This document shows positions 32,949 to 44,240 of a DNA stretch of 64,000 nt, piece after piece. The notes beneath the pieces were generated by a model that ran no database searches, was not told where the DNA came from, and worked only from the letters and a program-made list of their open reading frames with translations. The DNA is from Isoetes taiwanensis (Eukaryota > Streptophyta > Lycopodiopsida > Isoetales > Isoetaceae), in NCBI GenBank assembly GCA_021234155.1, contig JAJEKV010000041.1:7882917-7946916 (forward strand), in the 5' to 3' direction. The stretch's first letter is position 1. Each line of letters opens with the position of its first letter. The position numbers and the translations under genes were made by a program.

Positions 32949-35525
32949 TGTTGGAGATTATCATGGGTGGTCTCCAACTGGGGCCTTACAAAGGTGTTTT
33001 GATGGTCAGGACCTCCAGATCACTTGAGGTGATCAATCTGCACTGCAAAACATCTATGACTTTGCAAGGAAATACCAAATTCACTAGAGTCCCTAAAGCT
33101 AAAGAAACTAGCAGCGCTCAAACATCCACCAAACCATGCATCTATTTCAAAAGCACCTGAAATCTTCACCAAAGCATGCTAGCCAACTCCAGGAGACTGT
33201 TGTGAAAAGTCTACCAGCAAGGTGTTTACAGATTTCTCACAACTCAACTTCCTGACTGGGTCAATTTTTGGTCAATGGCCTGGACAGTGAGCTCGATTTT
33301 GCCAAATGCTAAACAATGATCTTCTGTGGTAGAAACACATTTCCACACCTAGGTATGTTCCTGTAGGTCACGTGCATATGCTTACTTGGTTCAAACAAAG
33401 CCTAAATTCTTGCTGTAACATGCATTGCCCGCGTTTCAATAGCAATGCCTGTAACAGTCCTTGCACTCTAATTGTCAATTCCCTTTCTTTTGTTTTCTCT
33501 GCTCTCAATATTCACTACTGATGCCTCTGATGGTTGCTTGGATACTAGAGATGCCTACAAACTAACAGATGATTTAAAAAGAGATCTATTTTTAGTCTTT
33601 CTCAAAGGACACATGTTCTGCAAGACGTTTCTATTTTTTCTTTTTTCTAAAAAAGATTTACACAAGCACTAGTTGTACTGCTCAATTCCTTTATGCTCAA
33701 CTGTAAATGACAATGCAAAAGCAGTAAATGACAATGCATAGCAAAATGAGTTCAATCATACTTTCACACACTCTTTTCCCAAATTCGATTTTCATTAAGT
33801 CAAAACAGCAAATTCACAACCACAGGGGTATTCAAGAATGTCCGACTGGATCATCCAAGAACAACTCAATCAAAATAAACTTCAAGTTTCAAAAGATTCA
33901 AGGATATTTCATCACATATGCCTCAGATTTTGATTTCCGAAGCAGGAGGATCTTCTGCAAGCTCTGTAGACGTCACGACTTCACGTTCTTGGTCTTCAAA
34001 TCCGCTTATGGCCCTCGAAAAAATTCAGTAGAACAAACCCCTTTTTTAAAGTCCCCTGTCCACGGTCAGATCTTGGCAAATTCGCAATCAATGCCACGGT
34101 TTTGGTCTAATTGGGCTGTTCTTTCAGTGGAGTAGGACAAAACCGGCCAACAGATGCCATGATCACCCCGTTTGGCTCAACAGAAAGGTGGTTTCTTGGA
34201 AAATTCAAATTTTAGGGTTCGACATGATATATCCCACAGGCAGAGATCAAAAAGTGGGACAAGGTATAAATAGGGAACTATTTTCCTTTCTCCCGGATTC
34301 GTGGTCTCCTCCCACGCCAAGCTCGGCTCGTGTTTCGACTTGGCATGCCAGGGGGGACGCCACTTGGCAGAGGATAAGAGGGTAGATAGATGGGGGTAGA
34401 ATAGGAAAATTTTGCATTTTTTGGCATGGGGCACGGTTCCCAAGAAATGAAATTTGAAGGTCTATATGGGGTCTTTTTTTGAGATTTTTTGTGCCAGGTG
34501 GTATATTTTCAAGGGAGCTTCAAGATGGCAAGGCCAAATTTTGGAAAAATAATATTTTGATTTTTTTGTTAAAAAGATGAATGACTGGGCAAGGTCAATG
34601 TGATATGTGTTGGTCAAACAAGGCATTTTGCCTTAATGGATGATGAGGTGGCAATAGGTGAAAATGTAGTGGAAGGATAGAAAATAGGTCACCTAGGGTA
34701 AGCAAGGCTAGTAGGTTCACTTCCCAAGGTAATTTGATCATTTGGTTGACCAATTTTGAGTTTGGTCAAAACTCGCCTAGTCATCATTTGATGATGTGGA
34801 GTGATGTGATGATGTGGAAATTTGGTGCTTAGGTGGCAACATGATGAATGAGATATGAAGGTAGCAAATGATGAGTGGACCAAAGTAGCTTTGGTGGTGA
34901 TGACATGCACATCTAGTCATCATGCCATGTCACTTGGAGATGGTGACTAGGCATCTTTGTGTTTTTTGTATTTTTTGTGCTTAGCACATATGTTTTGCTT
35001 TAGCTACTTGGTATGAAGTGTGTGACAATGGAATGGCAAGGCATGAGATGAGAATGGTGATAGAGAGCTCGATGCTAGGCAACTTTTAGGTTTGACAACT
35101 TCCTTGGAAAATGTGCCCTAGGTAATGGTAGGTCAACTATGAAACAAATGGTTACACATGAAATACATGATGGTATAGGATGTGAAAAGGCAATGAGGGT
35201 GAAAAAATAGGATAAGGATGATGGTATGATGGAACAAAAGGCAAATAGAGAATCATCACAATATGAGAAGGATAAATACCATATCATAGCTTGCCATCTT
35301 CACAGGGGTCTTCCAAACCTCATAAGTGCCTTCAGAGCTAGAGAATGCATTCAATCCTTGGAGTTTGAGTTGTGAACTTGTGTCTTGACTTAAAGTCATC
35401 CTTTGGGTTCTTCATCAACATCTTTGTCTTCAAGTCTTTTGGTCTCAGTATTCTTGGTCTTCAAATTTTTGCCTGTGATATTGCTCAGGAGCCTTGTACA
35501 TGTTGCCTGCTATAGCCAGGCAACA
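32949..35525 (-). repeat. LTR-D, inverted 3' LTR of the LTR-B element
   Basis: It is the reverse complement of 27684-30230 with few substitutions. It is slightly longer because of small tandem duplications near 33720 and 34800. The pol gene lies on its start side, as expected for a 3' LTR. Its outer end carries GGGAG, the inverted form of the CTCCC beside LTR-B. Confidence 0.9.
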
Positions 35526-36264
35526 TGATGCTAAACAAAGGAGAGGATGTGGCTGGTCCCCTCAGCCTGTGATATTCAGTCAGAAAATTTGACCATGAAT
35601 ATGAATATACAGACTGACAGGTGGTCTTCAGAAACTGTTGGAATAATTGACATGATCAGCAGCAGTGTTCTTCTTGTTTTGTTTGAACTTGTGTTTCTGA
35701 GTTGCCTTTAGGTGAGTGACTATGGGAGGCAACTTTTGGTAGCAGCTTGAGAAGATTTGGAAGCAATGGTCATATGTTCCAGGCTATAGTGATCAGATGG
35801 ACATGGAAGGAAAACAAATGAACCTGGAATGACACTTAAAAAACTGTTAGTATCTTCTGCAACAGCTTTTCTCCATGGATGCATAGCTGCTTGATAGGAA
35901 TCTGCATTTGAAAAAGAATACAAGTCTCATGCATATGCAGGCTAAGTCACATCGATGAGTTTGATCAGTCGATGGATCGGCAAGTGGTGCAAAATGTTAG
36001 CATCAACAAGATAAATTCTTGCTTTCGGCTGAGGCAAACATTTGTTTGAAATCTGGCCTTCAATCAGCAACCATCTTCTCTCTGAAAGTGTAAACTGCTC
36101 AATAATAAAACCTACTTTACTTAGAACTCTATGTTTTGTTTGATTTTCTTTCTTTTTTCCTTTTTATGTCTTTTATTATTTTAAACTTGAAATACTAACA
36201 AAGACTCTGACAACTATTGCTCAGAATTACCATATACTTCCTAGCTAAAAGCACTACAATGTGT
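35526..36264 (-). other. 3' untranslated region of the LTR-B element
   Basis: This is the spacer between the polyprotein stop and the 3' LTR. On the minus strand a purine-rich GGCTGAGGGGA lies about 35 bases before the LTR instead of directly beside it. No frame of interest is seen. Confidence 0.6.
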
Positions 36265-39200
36265 TTACTCAAATAAGATCAGGCAGATATGCTGCTCCCA
36301 ATACCTCTTCAAGTGCAATGTGTTTATAGGATTAGCTAGCAATCTCCCTGTGCCAATTTCTTGCAAAAGATAAGAACTTGTACCTGCAATTGCATGGATC
36401 TTGAAAGGATCTTCCCATAGGCCATCAAATTTACCTGCTGAATCTTCCTTTGCTTTATTCCACTTGAGCACCAATTCATCTACTTTGAAACTTCCTTGTA
36501 ACTTGTGTGCAGCTTTGAAAGCTGCTACATCCTTAGCTTTTTTTCTCAGGTTCACATTCTCAGCTTCCAGCCTTTCTTCCTCAAGCATCAGCAACTTCTC
36601 ATACCTGTCTTTGTAAGCATCCTCTAGTTGCATCTGGATCTTCATTGCCAACCTGAGTGATGGCAACTCTAGCTCAACTGGAACCACAGCTTCAACACCA
36701 TAGACAAGGCTAAAAGGTGTATGGTTAGTAGCATTTTTCACAGTGGTTCTATATGCCCACAATGCATCATGCAGTTTAATATGCCAATCCTTTTTATGAA
36801 CTTCAACTGTTTTTTTTAGAATGCTCTTCAGTACTTTATTTGTTGATTCAGCTTGCCCATTGCCTTGAGGATAATAGGCAGAACTTTTCACATGCTTGAC
36901 CCTTAATGCTATCAATAAATTACTAATGACATCATTTATGAACTGTGTTCCCCTATCAGATACAATTTTGAAAGGAATGCCAAACCTAGTGCATATGTGC
37001 TCATGTAAAAATCTAGCAGTTGTCAGAGCATTTGCCTGTCTAAGTGGAGTTGCTTCCACCCATTTAGTAAAATAATCTGTAGCAACTAGGATGTATTGAT
37101 GTCGACCTTGAGATTCAGGAAATATAGGCCCTATAAAATCCAATCCCCAAATTTGAAAAGGACCAGGAGATACAATACCAGTGAGAGCAGCAGGTTGAAG
37201 GATTCTTCTACCATGAATTTGACATTTATGGCATCTTTTGATTGTCTCATAACAATCTTTGAACAAATTTGGCCAGAAGTAGCCTGACCTGATGATCTTC
37301 TTTGCAGTGGTTTCAGCTGCAAAATGCCCACCACAAATGCCTTCATGACATGCCTCCACAATCAGCTCAGCTTCAGATCTGTTGACACATCTCAAAAGCA
37401 CCCCATTATGATCAATCTTGCACAACACATCTCCTACCATCTTGAATGTTTTAGCCTTAGCTCTAAATCTTCTGGTTTGCTTAGTATCCATGTTTTTAGG
37501 CAGTTCTCCATTCTGCAGAAATTCAATAAGGTCAAATTGCCAATCCTCATTCATCTTGCTAGACAAAACAAGGTTGGTAGAGTCTCCAGTCTCCTGAGGT
37601 ATCTCCCTGTCCTGCAATCCTTCAAAATCCTCAAATTCAAAAGCTCTCTCAGTAAGATAATCACTAGGGCTCTTAATGGTTTTGACTGTTTTGATACTAA
37701 GATTATAATCTTGAATTTTGCAGGCCCACCTGCATAACTTGGCTTTGCTTTGACTTTTCTGAAATAATAATGGAAGGGGATTTTGGTGCATGAGCACCTT
37801 TACCTCATTGTGTTGGACAATATGTCCAAGTCTTTGTAGGAACCACATTATTCCTGCAGCACTTTTTTCCAATCTAGCATATCTCATTTCTGTATCTGAC
37901 CATATTTTGCTTGTGAAGGCTATTATGCCATGATCCTGTAGTAAAGAAATGCCAACAGCCTTGTTAGTGATACTTATATAAACTTTAAAAGGAAGATTAT
38001 GATCAGGTGGTTTTAAAGCTTCTGATTGAGAAATTCGAGTTATGAGCAACTCAAAAGCAGCCTGGCACTCTGGTGTCCAATTTACTTCCATATGCTTGCT
38101 CTCATGTTTGCTGTACTTGCCTACTCTTGTCAGATTTGCTATAGGACCCATAATATGTGAGAAATTAGGTACATAGATTCTTAAAAAACTAGTAAGTCCC
38201 ATAAAGCTCTTCACTTGCCTCAGAGTCTTAGGTGGCACTACTTTCTTGAGTGCTTCCATCTTACCCTCTGAGACTTTGATTCCTTGAGCAGATACTTCAT
38301 GCCCTAATAGTTCACCTTTTGAACATAGAAAAATACACTTCTTTGGATTTAAACATACACCACTTTCCCTGCACAGCCTCATAATCACAGTCAGAAGTTT
38401 CATGTGTTGCTCTATCAGTGTCCCTAGGCAAAGGTCATCAAGAAACACCCTAAATTTATCAAGAGGCATACTTTGAAAAATTTTATCCATAGCCCTTTGG
38501 AATGTAGCAGATGCATTCATCAATCCAAAGGGCATTTTCTGCATGGCAAAGGTTCCCCAAGGGGTTATGAAGGAGGTCTTAGCTTGGTCTGCTTCCTTGA
38601 TTTTAATCTGATTAAAACCTGAAAATCCATCTAGAAATGAATAAATCTCTTTACCAGCAGTTGCGTGGAGCACCTCTTCTAGAAAGGGAAGTGGATAACA
38701 GTCTTTTATAGTAGCCTTATTAAGGTCTCTATAATCTATGCATATGCGTATAGTTTTGTTCTTTTTTTCAACAGGTACTATGCATGACAGCCATTCAGGG
38801 TTTGTTATCTCAGTGATAACTTCAGCTTCTTTCATCTTTAATAATTCTTCTCTGATCAAAGTTAGCAAGGATCTATTTATCTTTCTCAGTTTTTGCATGA
38901 CAGGTTTAGTTCCTTCTTTCATCTTTATTTCAAATTCACATATCTCAGTTTTTACACCTACCAACTCTGTGTAATCCCATGCAAATACATCTTTCCATTC
39001 TTCAAAGAATTCTTGTAATGATGCTTCTTTCTGAGTTTTAAACATATCTCCTAGAAACAGAGTTCTAATCTCATCATTCTTGGTAATAGTCAGTTCTTTT
39101 ACCTCTTTCTCTTGCTGAGCATCTATTACCAGAATGGGATGTAGTTGTCTAATCTCTTCATGTTCCAACTCTTCTTCTTTGATAGCTCCTTCAGCAAGGT

Positions 39201-39612
39201 AATCTAGCAGCACACTTCTGCATAGGGCATCTGCTTCACAATTTTCATCCCTTGGTATGTAATTCAAACTCCATTTGTTAAATTTGCTCAACCAGCTCAA
39301 GGCTTCTTCTTTCAGCAATAGCATTTCTTGGTTCTTGGCTTGATACTCACCATTGACCTGCCTGCATATTAATTGAGAGTCACCATAAATGGTTACTTCA
39401 GTTAGTCCTAATGAAATAGCTTCCTGCAAGCCAGCCAAAAGGGCTCTGTACTCAGCCATGTTGGAGGTTATGCCAACATGTATCCTGCCAACCTTTGAAA
39501 GCAATCTGTTAGCACAATCTTTGATTATAGCAGAAGAAGATGCCACCCCTAGCTTAACAGATATTCCACCATCAAACCAGATGACACCAGAGTTCTTGTG
39601 ATCATCGAGTTA
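36265..39612 (-). CDS. Ty3 Pol: extra RNase H, RT, degenerate RNase H, integrase
   Basis: This is a single undamaged frame of about 1,100 codons. In order: a plant-type RNase H with IWFDGG, MAEYRALLAGL, IYGDSQLI and PRDENCEADAL; RT with TIRICIDYRDLNK, MPFGLMNASATF and active site VFLDDLCLG; a second RNase H in which the first Asp site reads YISITNKAVG and the late Asp-His is MHQNPL; and integrase with CHEGICGGHFA, CHKCQIHG, LVATDYFTKW, IVSDRGTQF and GNGQAES, ending LKRYWEQHICLILFE. The RT-linked RNase H has thus lost two acidic residues while the extra one keeps its set. The frame has no leading Met at 39612; the first is at 39546. It would be made as a Gag-Pol fusion. It is now separated from gag by the inversion. 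Confidence 0.9.
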
Positions 39613-39652
39613 GAAGAGTAAGAGGGCACCAATTCATCCGGGAGATCCATAG

Positions 39653-40792
39653 CTAGAGGTAGTTTGTAGAATCCCATGGTGCTTTGTTCAAGCATTTCTT
39701 CTTCCAAAAACTACGAGATATTAGCACTCCACGACTTGTTGTAGAGAGTTGTCCTTTTAGCTCCATCGGATATGGTACACTCTCCTTTTGACCATCACAG
39801 TCGGCATCAATGTAGACATCCATCTCGCCAAGTAACAAGTCATAGATGTCGGTAGTCCGCTTTGCCAAACTCGAAAGCAACTACAAAAAACTAGCTTGAA
39901 CCACAATCCCTTCGGTTTCCATCGGCACTTTTGTAACAACACCTAAAGGCATGATTTTAGCATTAGAAAATGATCTTAACACCATTGGTGAAGGTTTTGT
40001 GATCTTCAATCCACATTTTTGCATTATATGCTGAGGCATCACATTCAAAGAAGAACCACCATCTAACAAAACTCTAGGAAGTTGATGAGTACCAATTTTT
40101 GCTGAACATGTAAAGGCACCAGGGTCTTCCTCTTCCTGAGTCAGCACAATTTCAGAAGCAAAAGAAACTGTTTCTACATTACTAGAGTTGATCACTTTCT
40201 GCCTATAGCTAGGAGCAATCCTCAACAGAGTCAATAAATCCAAAGTTACCTTAGAATTCTTAAGAATATGTTCAAAGTCATCCAAATCTTTATCTTTTCT
40301 CTGAAATCTTTCAGCAGGAGCAGGAGCTATTACCTGATAAGCTTGATCTTCTTTTTGAATTTCCTTCTCTTGGTATTGACCTGAGTTTGCATCCTTCTTG
40401 TTCTCAGCCATAGCTCTAGTTTGCACTGCCATGACTGCTTCCTGGAATGCTTCTTCTTCCAAGAATCTCACAGATGCACTAGTCTCAGCCTTTTTGCATT
40501 GTTCTTGTTTCTCCAAATACTCTTTCGCCAAGCACCTATCCTCATAATGGCCAATCTCCTTGCAGAACTTGCACACTGGGCAAACCTTTCCATAATGACC
40601 TTTTTTCCCACACTTCAAGCAAGCCCTGTAATAGCAAATGTCACTAGGGTGAGTATTCTTGGTGCAATGAATGCAGGGTGGATAAGTTTTTATGTTATTT
40701 TTCATCTCCATGAGTTGCTTAGTCAACTCTGCTATAGTTTCAGTCATCTTGGCCATCTTAGCTTTTGACTCTCCCGTAGCTTGTCCCGTCCA
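39653..40792 (-). pseudogene. Ty3 Gag C-terminus, zinc knuckles and protease
   Basis: From the inversion breakpoint the minus strand reads TGQATGESKAKMAKM and continues in the phase of the Gag frame that ends at 31100. It holds CCHC knuckles (CLKCGKKGHYGKVC and CKFCKEIGHYEDRC) after a Cys pair CIHC. The protease active site reads LLDGGSSLNVMP, the DGGSS form common in Tat-type plant elements. A frame break near 39880 leads to a second frame with DVYIDADCDGQKE that stops at 39653. The break before the extra RNase H suggests damage or a frameshift signal. Confidence 0.8.
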
Positions 40793-41741
40793 CCTTTTAC
40801 TCATAATAAGGTCTGTCTTGCCTTTTCCGCCCTAGTCTCCGTTATAACCCACCTTTTCGTTGCTTATGTGTCACCCTTTGTACTTTGAATGCTCTGAGCT
40901 GCCCTAAGCTTTATCTTCTTTATGTCCGCGTCACGTCCATTTAGGTTGATATTCTTCTTGTCACCTTCATGAATATAGTGTTACTTCCGATCATGTTGCC
41001 TGTTCTTCTTCTGATAAAGTCTTTCTGTGGTCGATTTTCTGTAGTTCTTGTCGAGGCGAGTTCGACCTGCTGTTCGTTACCGTGCGTCACCTCGTTGGTC
41101 TTTTGATTATATATTTTACATGTCTAATTATCCTTCTTACATTTCCCTTACATGTCTAATTATCCTTCTTTTAATTGTCAAAGGTTTTCCACTATTCGAC
41201 CAACCTAGATAAATCCTTCCTGGTTTTTAATACTAGGACATTACCATCTATACCTTGTGTTCTTGCTTCCTGTACTCTTATCCAAAGTAAGTTACGGAGG
41301 CTTACAACCCAGTTTTGGTAATTCAAAAGTCATTCATTTAAAATATCATCAAAAAATACATGATTAGTTTTCGTCCTTCTCTCCGAAACCTTCATATCAA
41401 TTATATATTTTTGCATATTCAGCCATGGGCTGATCCAGATGCGCACTGCTGTGGTTATGAGAAAGATAACCTCGGATCCTAAAGAAAAACATAAGATAAT
41501 AAAAGAAAAATTAAACAAGAAATTTTCAATCCTTTCCTTCCCCTCCTCCCTTGCTCCTCCTTCCAGTTCTTCCCGTGTTGATCACCTTCTTTGCTTCTTG
41601 TCCATAGATGATTCTCCTGTCTTTTTCTTCTTTTCTACATTCCTTGCCATGTATGCTCTGCATATGTAGTCAGATGGGTTCTTTTAACAACAATAGATGC
41701 ATACCTTGCCGAAATCTCCTACCATAAGCTCGTGCTGATAA
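40793..41741 (-). other. Probable LINE 5' region
   Basis: The stretch lies outside the inverted segment on the LINE side. No domain is seen. A direct repeat of TTACATGTCTAATTATCC occurs near 41117 and 41150. Assignment to the LINE rests on position between the breakpoint and the LTR-A2 border. Confidence 0.4.
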
Positions 41742-42131
41742 CTAGAGGATTTCTGTATGGCTGCATTTATGTGGAGACTGTTGAAACACTGCATGACCAC
41801 TGTCCATATCTTGTCTTCTCACTGTATTACTCTTATCTGCCATGATGCCCAACACTTCTAGCAAACGGATGCTATACCCCGCGTCTTTCATGGCCTGCGC
41901 GTGATGTATGCGATCACAATACAGACAGTGCACCCTACCACAGTTTATGCATGACGACAATCCTTTCTCCAAGCAAACGCAATCCTGTTCACATAGACAC
42001 CATGGACAGAGATCTTCCAAATCCGGGTTCCACGGCACTGTAAGGTTGCCCAGAAGATCGGCCCTTTGGCGCTTCTTGACAATCTGTTCTTCGACTACCT
42101 GTTCTTCGACGATCCTCTTCCCTTTGTCCAT
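41742..42131 (-). CDS. Cysteine-rich small protein in the LINE 5' region
   Basis: This intact frame of 129 codons starts MDKGKRIVEEQVVEEQIVKK. The middle has ten cysteines and a His pair: CPWCLCEQDCVCLEKG, then CINCGRVHCLYCDRIHH. The spacing suggests two or more zinc sites, as in ring- or B-box-like folds, but it fits no family I can name. The N-terminus carries a basic run after a Val/Glu repeat. If the 5' part of the LINE is correctly placed it would be the first ORF of that element. It could also be an unrelated passenger. Confidence 0.45.
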   Translation of the reverse strand: MDKGKRIVEEQVVEEQIVKKRQRADLLGNLTVPWNPDLEDLCPWCLCEQDCVCLEKGLSSCINCGRVHCLYCDRIHHAQAMKDAGYSIRLLEVLGIMADKSNTVRRQDMDSGHAVFQQSPHKCSHTEIL

Positions 42132-43090
42132 TATGTTCCAAGTGCAAGAGGCGAGATCGAGTTGGATGCTTTGATGCTTTAATCGTGGCAGTGCGTAGCC
42201 GGAGCCTCCAGAAATTCTGAGAGCGGAGCTCCCCTCTTCGTCTTCCCTTTTTTATAATGTGTTCAACTTTTAGGGTTACGAATCTACATTCCCGCTCCTT
42301 TATTACGGCCAGAAGCCTCCTACTGCCCCTATACTGACACCCGTACCATATCCTCCCCTTCTCTGTAGCTCCTCATTATTACCATTTCCCTGGGTATATT
42401 GATTATCTTCATTATCTTGATTATCGTAACACGTCGGGCTGATCGTGTATACGCTACTATCCTATTTTATTATTTTGATTTTTACCCCCCGATTTTGCCA
42501 CGACATCTATTTATTTAACAATTTTACAATTTTGTTTTATCAATTTTAAATTTTAGTAAGTAAGTTTATCTACCAAATTTATCCTTATTTTCTCAACGGA
42601 TCGTATTTTTTCAAATTTTTCTCAAATTGCCGTTACCAGAGTTTGTGTTTCTTGACAGCGATTTTCCTCATATGCGTAATTATGTGCCCCTGTTCTGGTC
42701 CTCGTTCTCGTGATGCCATGATATCCTTCATCTCTCTTCGTTCGTCGGAGCTAAAAATTCATATACATTTGAACCCATGTCTAGTTTTTAATTAGTCTAT
42801 GCTTCACTTTTGCTGTTTTCTTTTATTTTCCTGATCGTAACTCTATTATAAACTTACTCATAGCCGGGCAAGACAGGAAAGTCTCCGGGCAACAAAATAA
42901 GCTAAGCTACAGTAATATCAGTCATATTCCTTAACGCATTTCCATACACCCCGCACATTTTCAACCTAACCTGCATGTCATGATACTCTAATGTATAGGA
43001 ATCGGTACTTACCATGGAACGCATCTTCACAGTCATCGTCCCGCAATCGTCCCGCAACCGGAATACAACCGGAATACATTTCAGTTCTTT
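42132..43090 (-). other. LINE 5' end, no gene seen
   Basis: AT-rich sequence with pyrimidine runs leads up to the point where LTR-A2 resumes. No open frame has a recognisable motif. The edge at about 43090 (GATGATGATGG) shares GATG with the left edge at 24845-24848. Confidence 0.4.
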
Positions 43091-44032
43091 GATGATGATG
43101 GTGATTCCACTCTGTGCTCTCCTATGTATTGGGAAGGGGGGTGGAGACCCTGAAAGCCTCTGTAGCAGATGATCCTAGATAGCCTCATTAATTCCCAATT
43201 AATGCAGCCCGTGCACAGGAGCCCGCCTGGTTGTGGGTGGCGGGGCTAGACCGGTAAATAAGGGGGACTTGTCCCATCACAGATTGATCCCTCTGGTGTA
43301 TAAAGCCCACCGGGGATCTTAGTGGGCTAGGCTTAATGGTTTGCCACTGCCTGTGGGCAAGGCATGAGCTCGACACCTCTTGGGTGATGCGTCACCTTCA
43401 ATGGGGTTCAAGTCGAATACGGGCAGTGGCCCTCTAGCCGCCTGTGATGGGCATGCATGCCTCTGGAGGGGAGGTGACTCTCCTCCTGCCTCATCGGGAC
43501 TGGGGAGATGCAACCTAACAGTAGCCCTCTTGGCTATGCACCCGGCAGGCTACGGTCCGGTCCCAATATTTTTCAACCTACTCTGCAAAGTGGGCACGGG
43601 AGGGGCGGTGGAGTGGACTACCCAACAGCCATGTTCTTATGCCAACCCAATCCAATTGCCATGAATTCGGTCTGCATTGACTTCTGGAGACCCAAGCCGT
43701 CAGTCGATCCCCCATGAGTCTGAGCCCGGGGTAGGATTCCCTTTTGTTGCTATTATTTATGTTGATGTTGTTATGCATGTTATATTATGATGTGTTCACC
43801 CTTCGGGGTGACTTTCTTGATGTATTGATGTCATGTGCTCATGTTTATTCGTGCTTCCGTAGCTAGGTCGACCCGAAGGAAGACGAGACAAATGACCCAT
43901 CCACTCTTCCTCACTGACCCAGTTCTTGGGATTGGCGCCAGGTGGATGGCCCCTGCCAGTTTGGCTGTCAGGGGGATGAACTCCGCCTTCTGATACGATG
44001 GGAGCATCGTAGAGAAAGTAGGGGACGTCACA
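43091..44032 (+). repeat. LTR-A2, right part
   Basis: It resumes with TGCTCTCCTATGTATTGGG, matching LTR-A1 from about 12470, and ends GGGGACGTCACA. A local stretch near 43280-43400 (GATCCCTCTGGTGTATAAAG and on) is absent from LTR-A1, so the copies differ by an insertion or deletion. Together with 24344-24848 it makes one LTR of about 1.45 kb. Confidence 0.9.
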
Positions 44033-44033
44033 G

Positions 44034-44047
44034 TGGTATCAGAGCAT
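44034..44047 (+). promoter_or_regulatory. tRNA-Met primer binding site of the LTR-A2 element
   Basis: TGGTATCAGAGCAT begins one base after the LTR end. TGGTATCAGAGC is the standard initiator tRNA-Met primer site of plant LTR elements. It shows that LTR-A2 is a 5' LTR and that its internal region lies to the right. Confidence 0.9.
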
Positions 44048-44240
44048 AATCTTGGCAGACCAAGATCGCGCATTGACCATTCCCTGTTGGGACTAACAGT
44101 AGACTTCCAGTCTTGGGAATAGCCACCCAAGCATGAACCTCGAAAACTGGGAATTTTTTTTTCCAATCTTTAGAGCAGCAAGTACATTAGTGCTAAGTAG
44201 GATGAATTATGGAAAAACCCTGGAAAATTATGGCCAAAAA

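Larger units (their letters stand above)
24849..43090 (-). mobile_element. Nested insertion: LINE holding an inverted Ty3 element
   Basis: All sequence between the two halves of LTR-A2 falls into two elements. The LINE (minus strand) supplies 24849-27683, 31101-32948 (now inverted) and 40793-43090. The Ty3 element supplies LTR 27684-30230, gag 30298-31100 and, inverted, LTR 32949-35525 and pol 36265-40792. Flipping 31101-40787 back gives a continuous LINE holding one complete LTR-gag-pol-LTR element. GATG at both edges may be the LINE target duplication. Confidence 0.75.

Noticed and set aside
27684-35525. Explaining the inverted arrangement by recombination between the two inverted LTRs
   Set aside because: The breakpoints lie at the gag/pol border and in the LINE 5' region, outside both LTRs, and reversing only the inter-LTR part does not restore either element.
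44034-44047. tRNA gene remnants at the TGGTATCAGAGC sites
   Set aside because: Only the 3'-end complement of about a dozen bases is present, at the place of a primer binding site next to an LTR; no cloverleaf can be formed.
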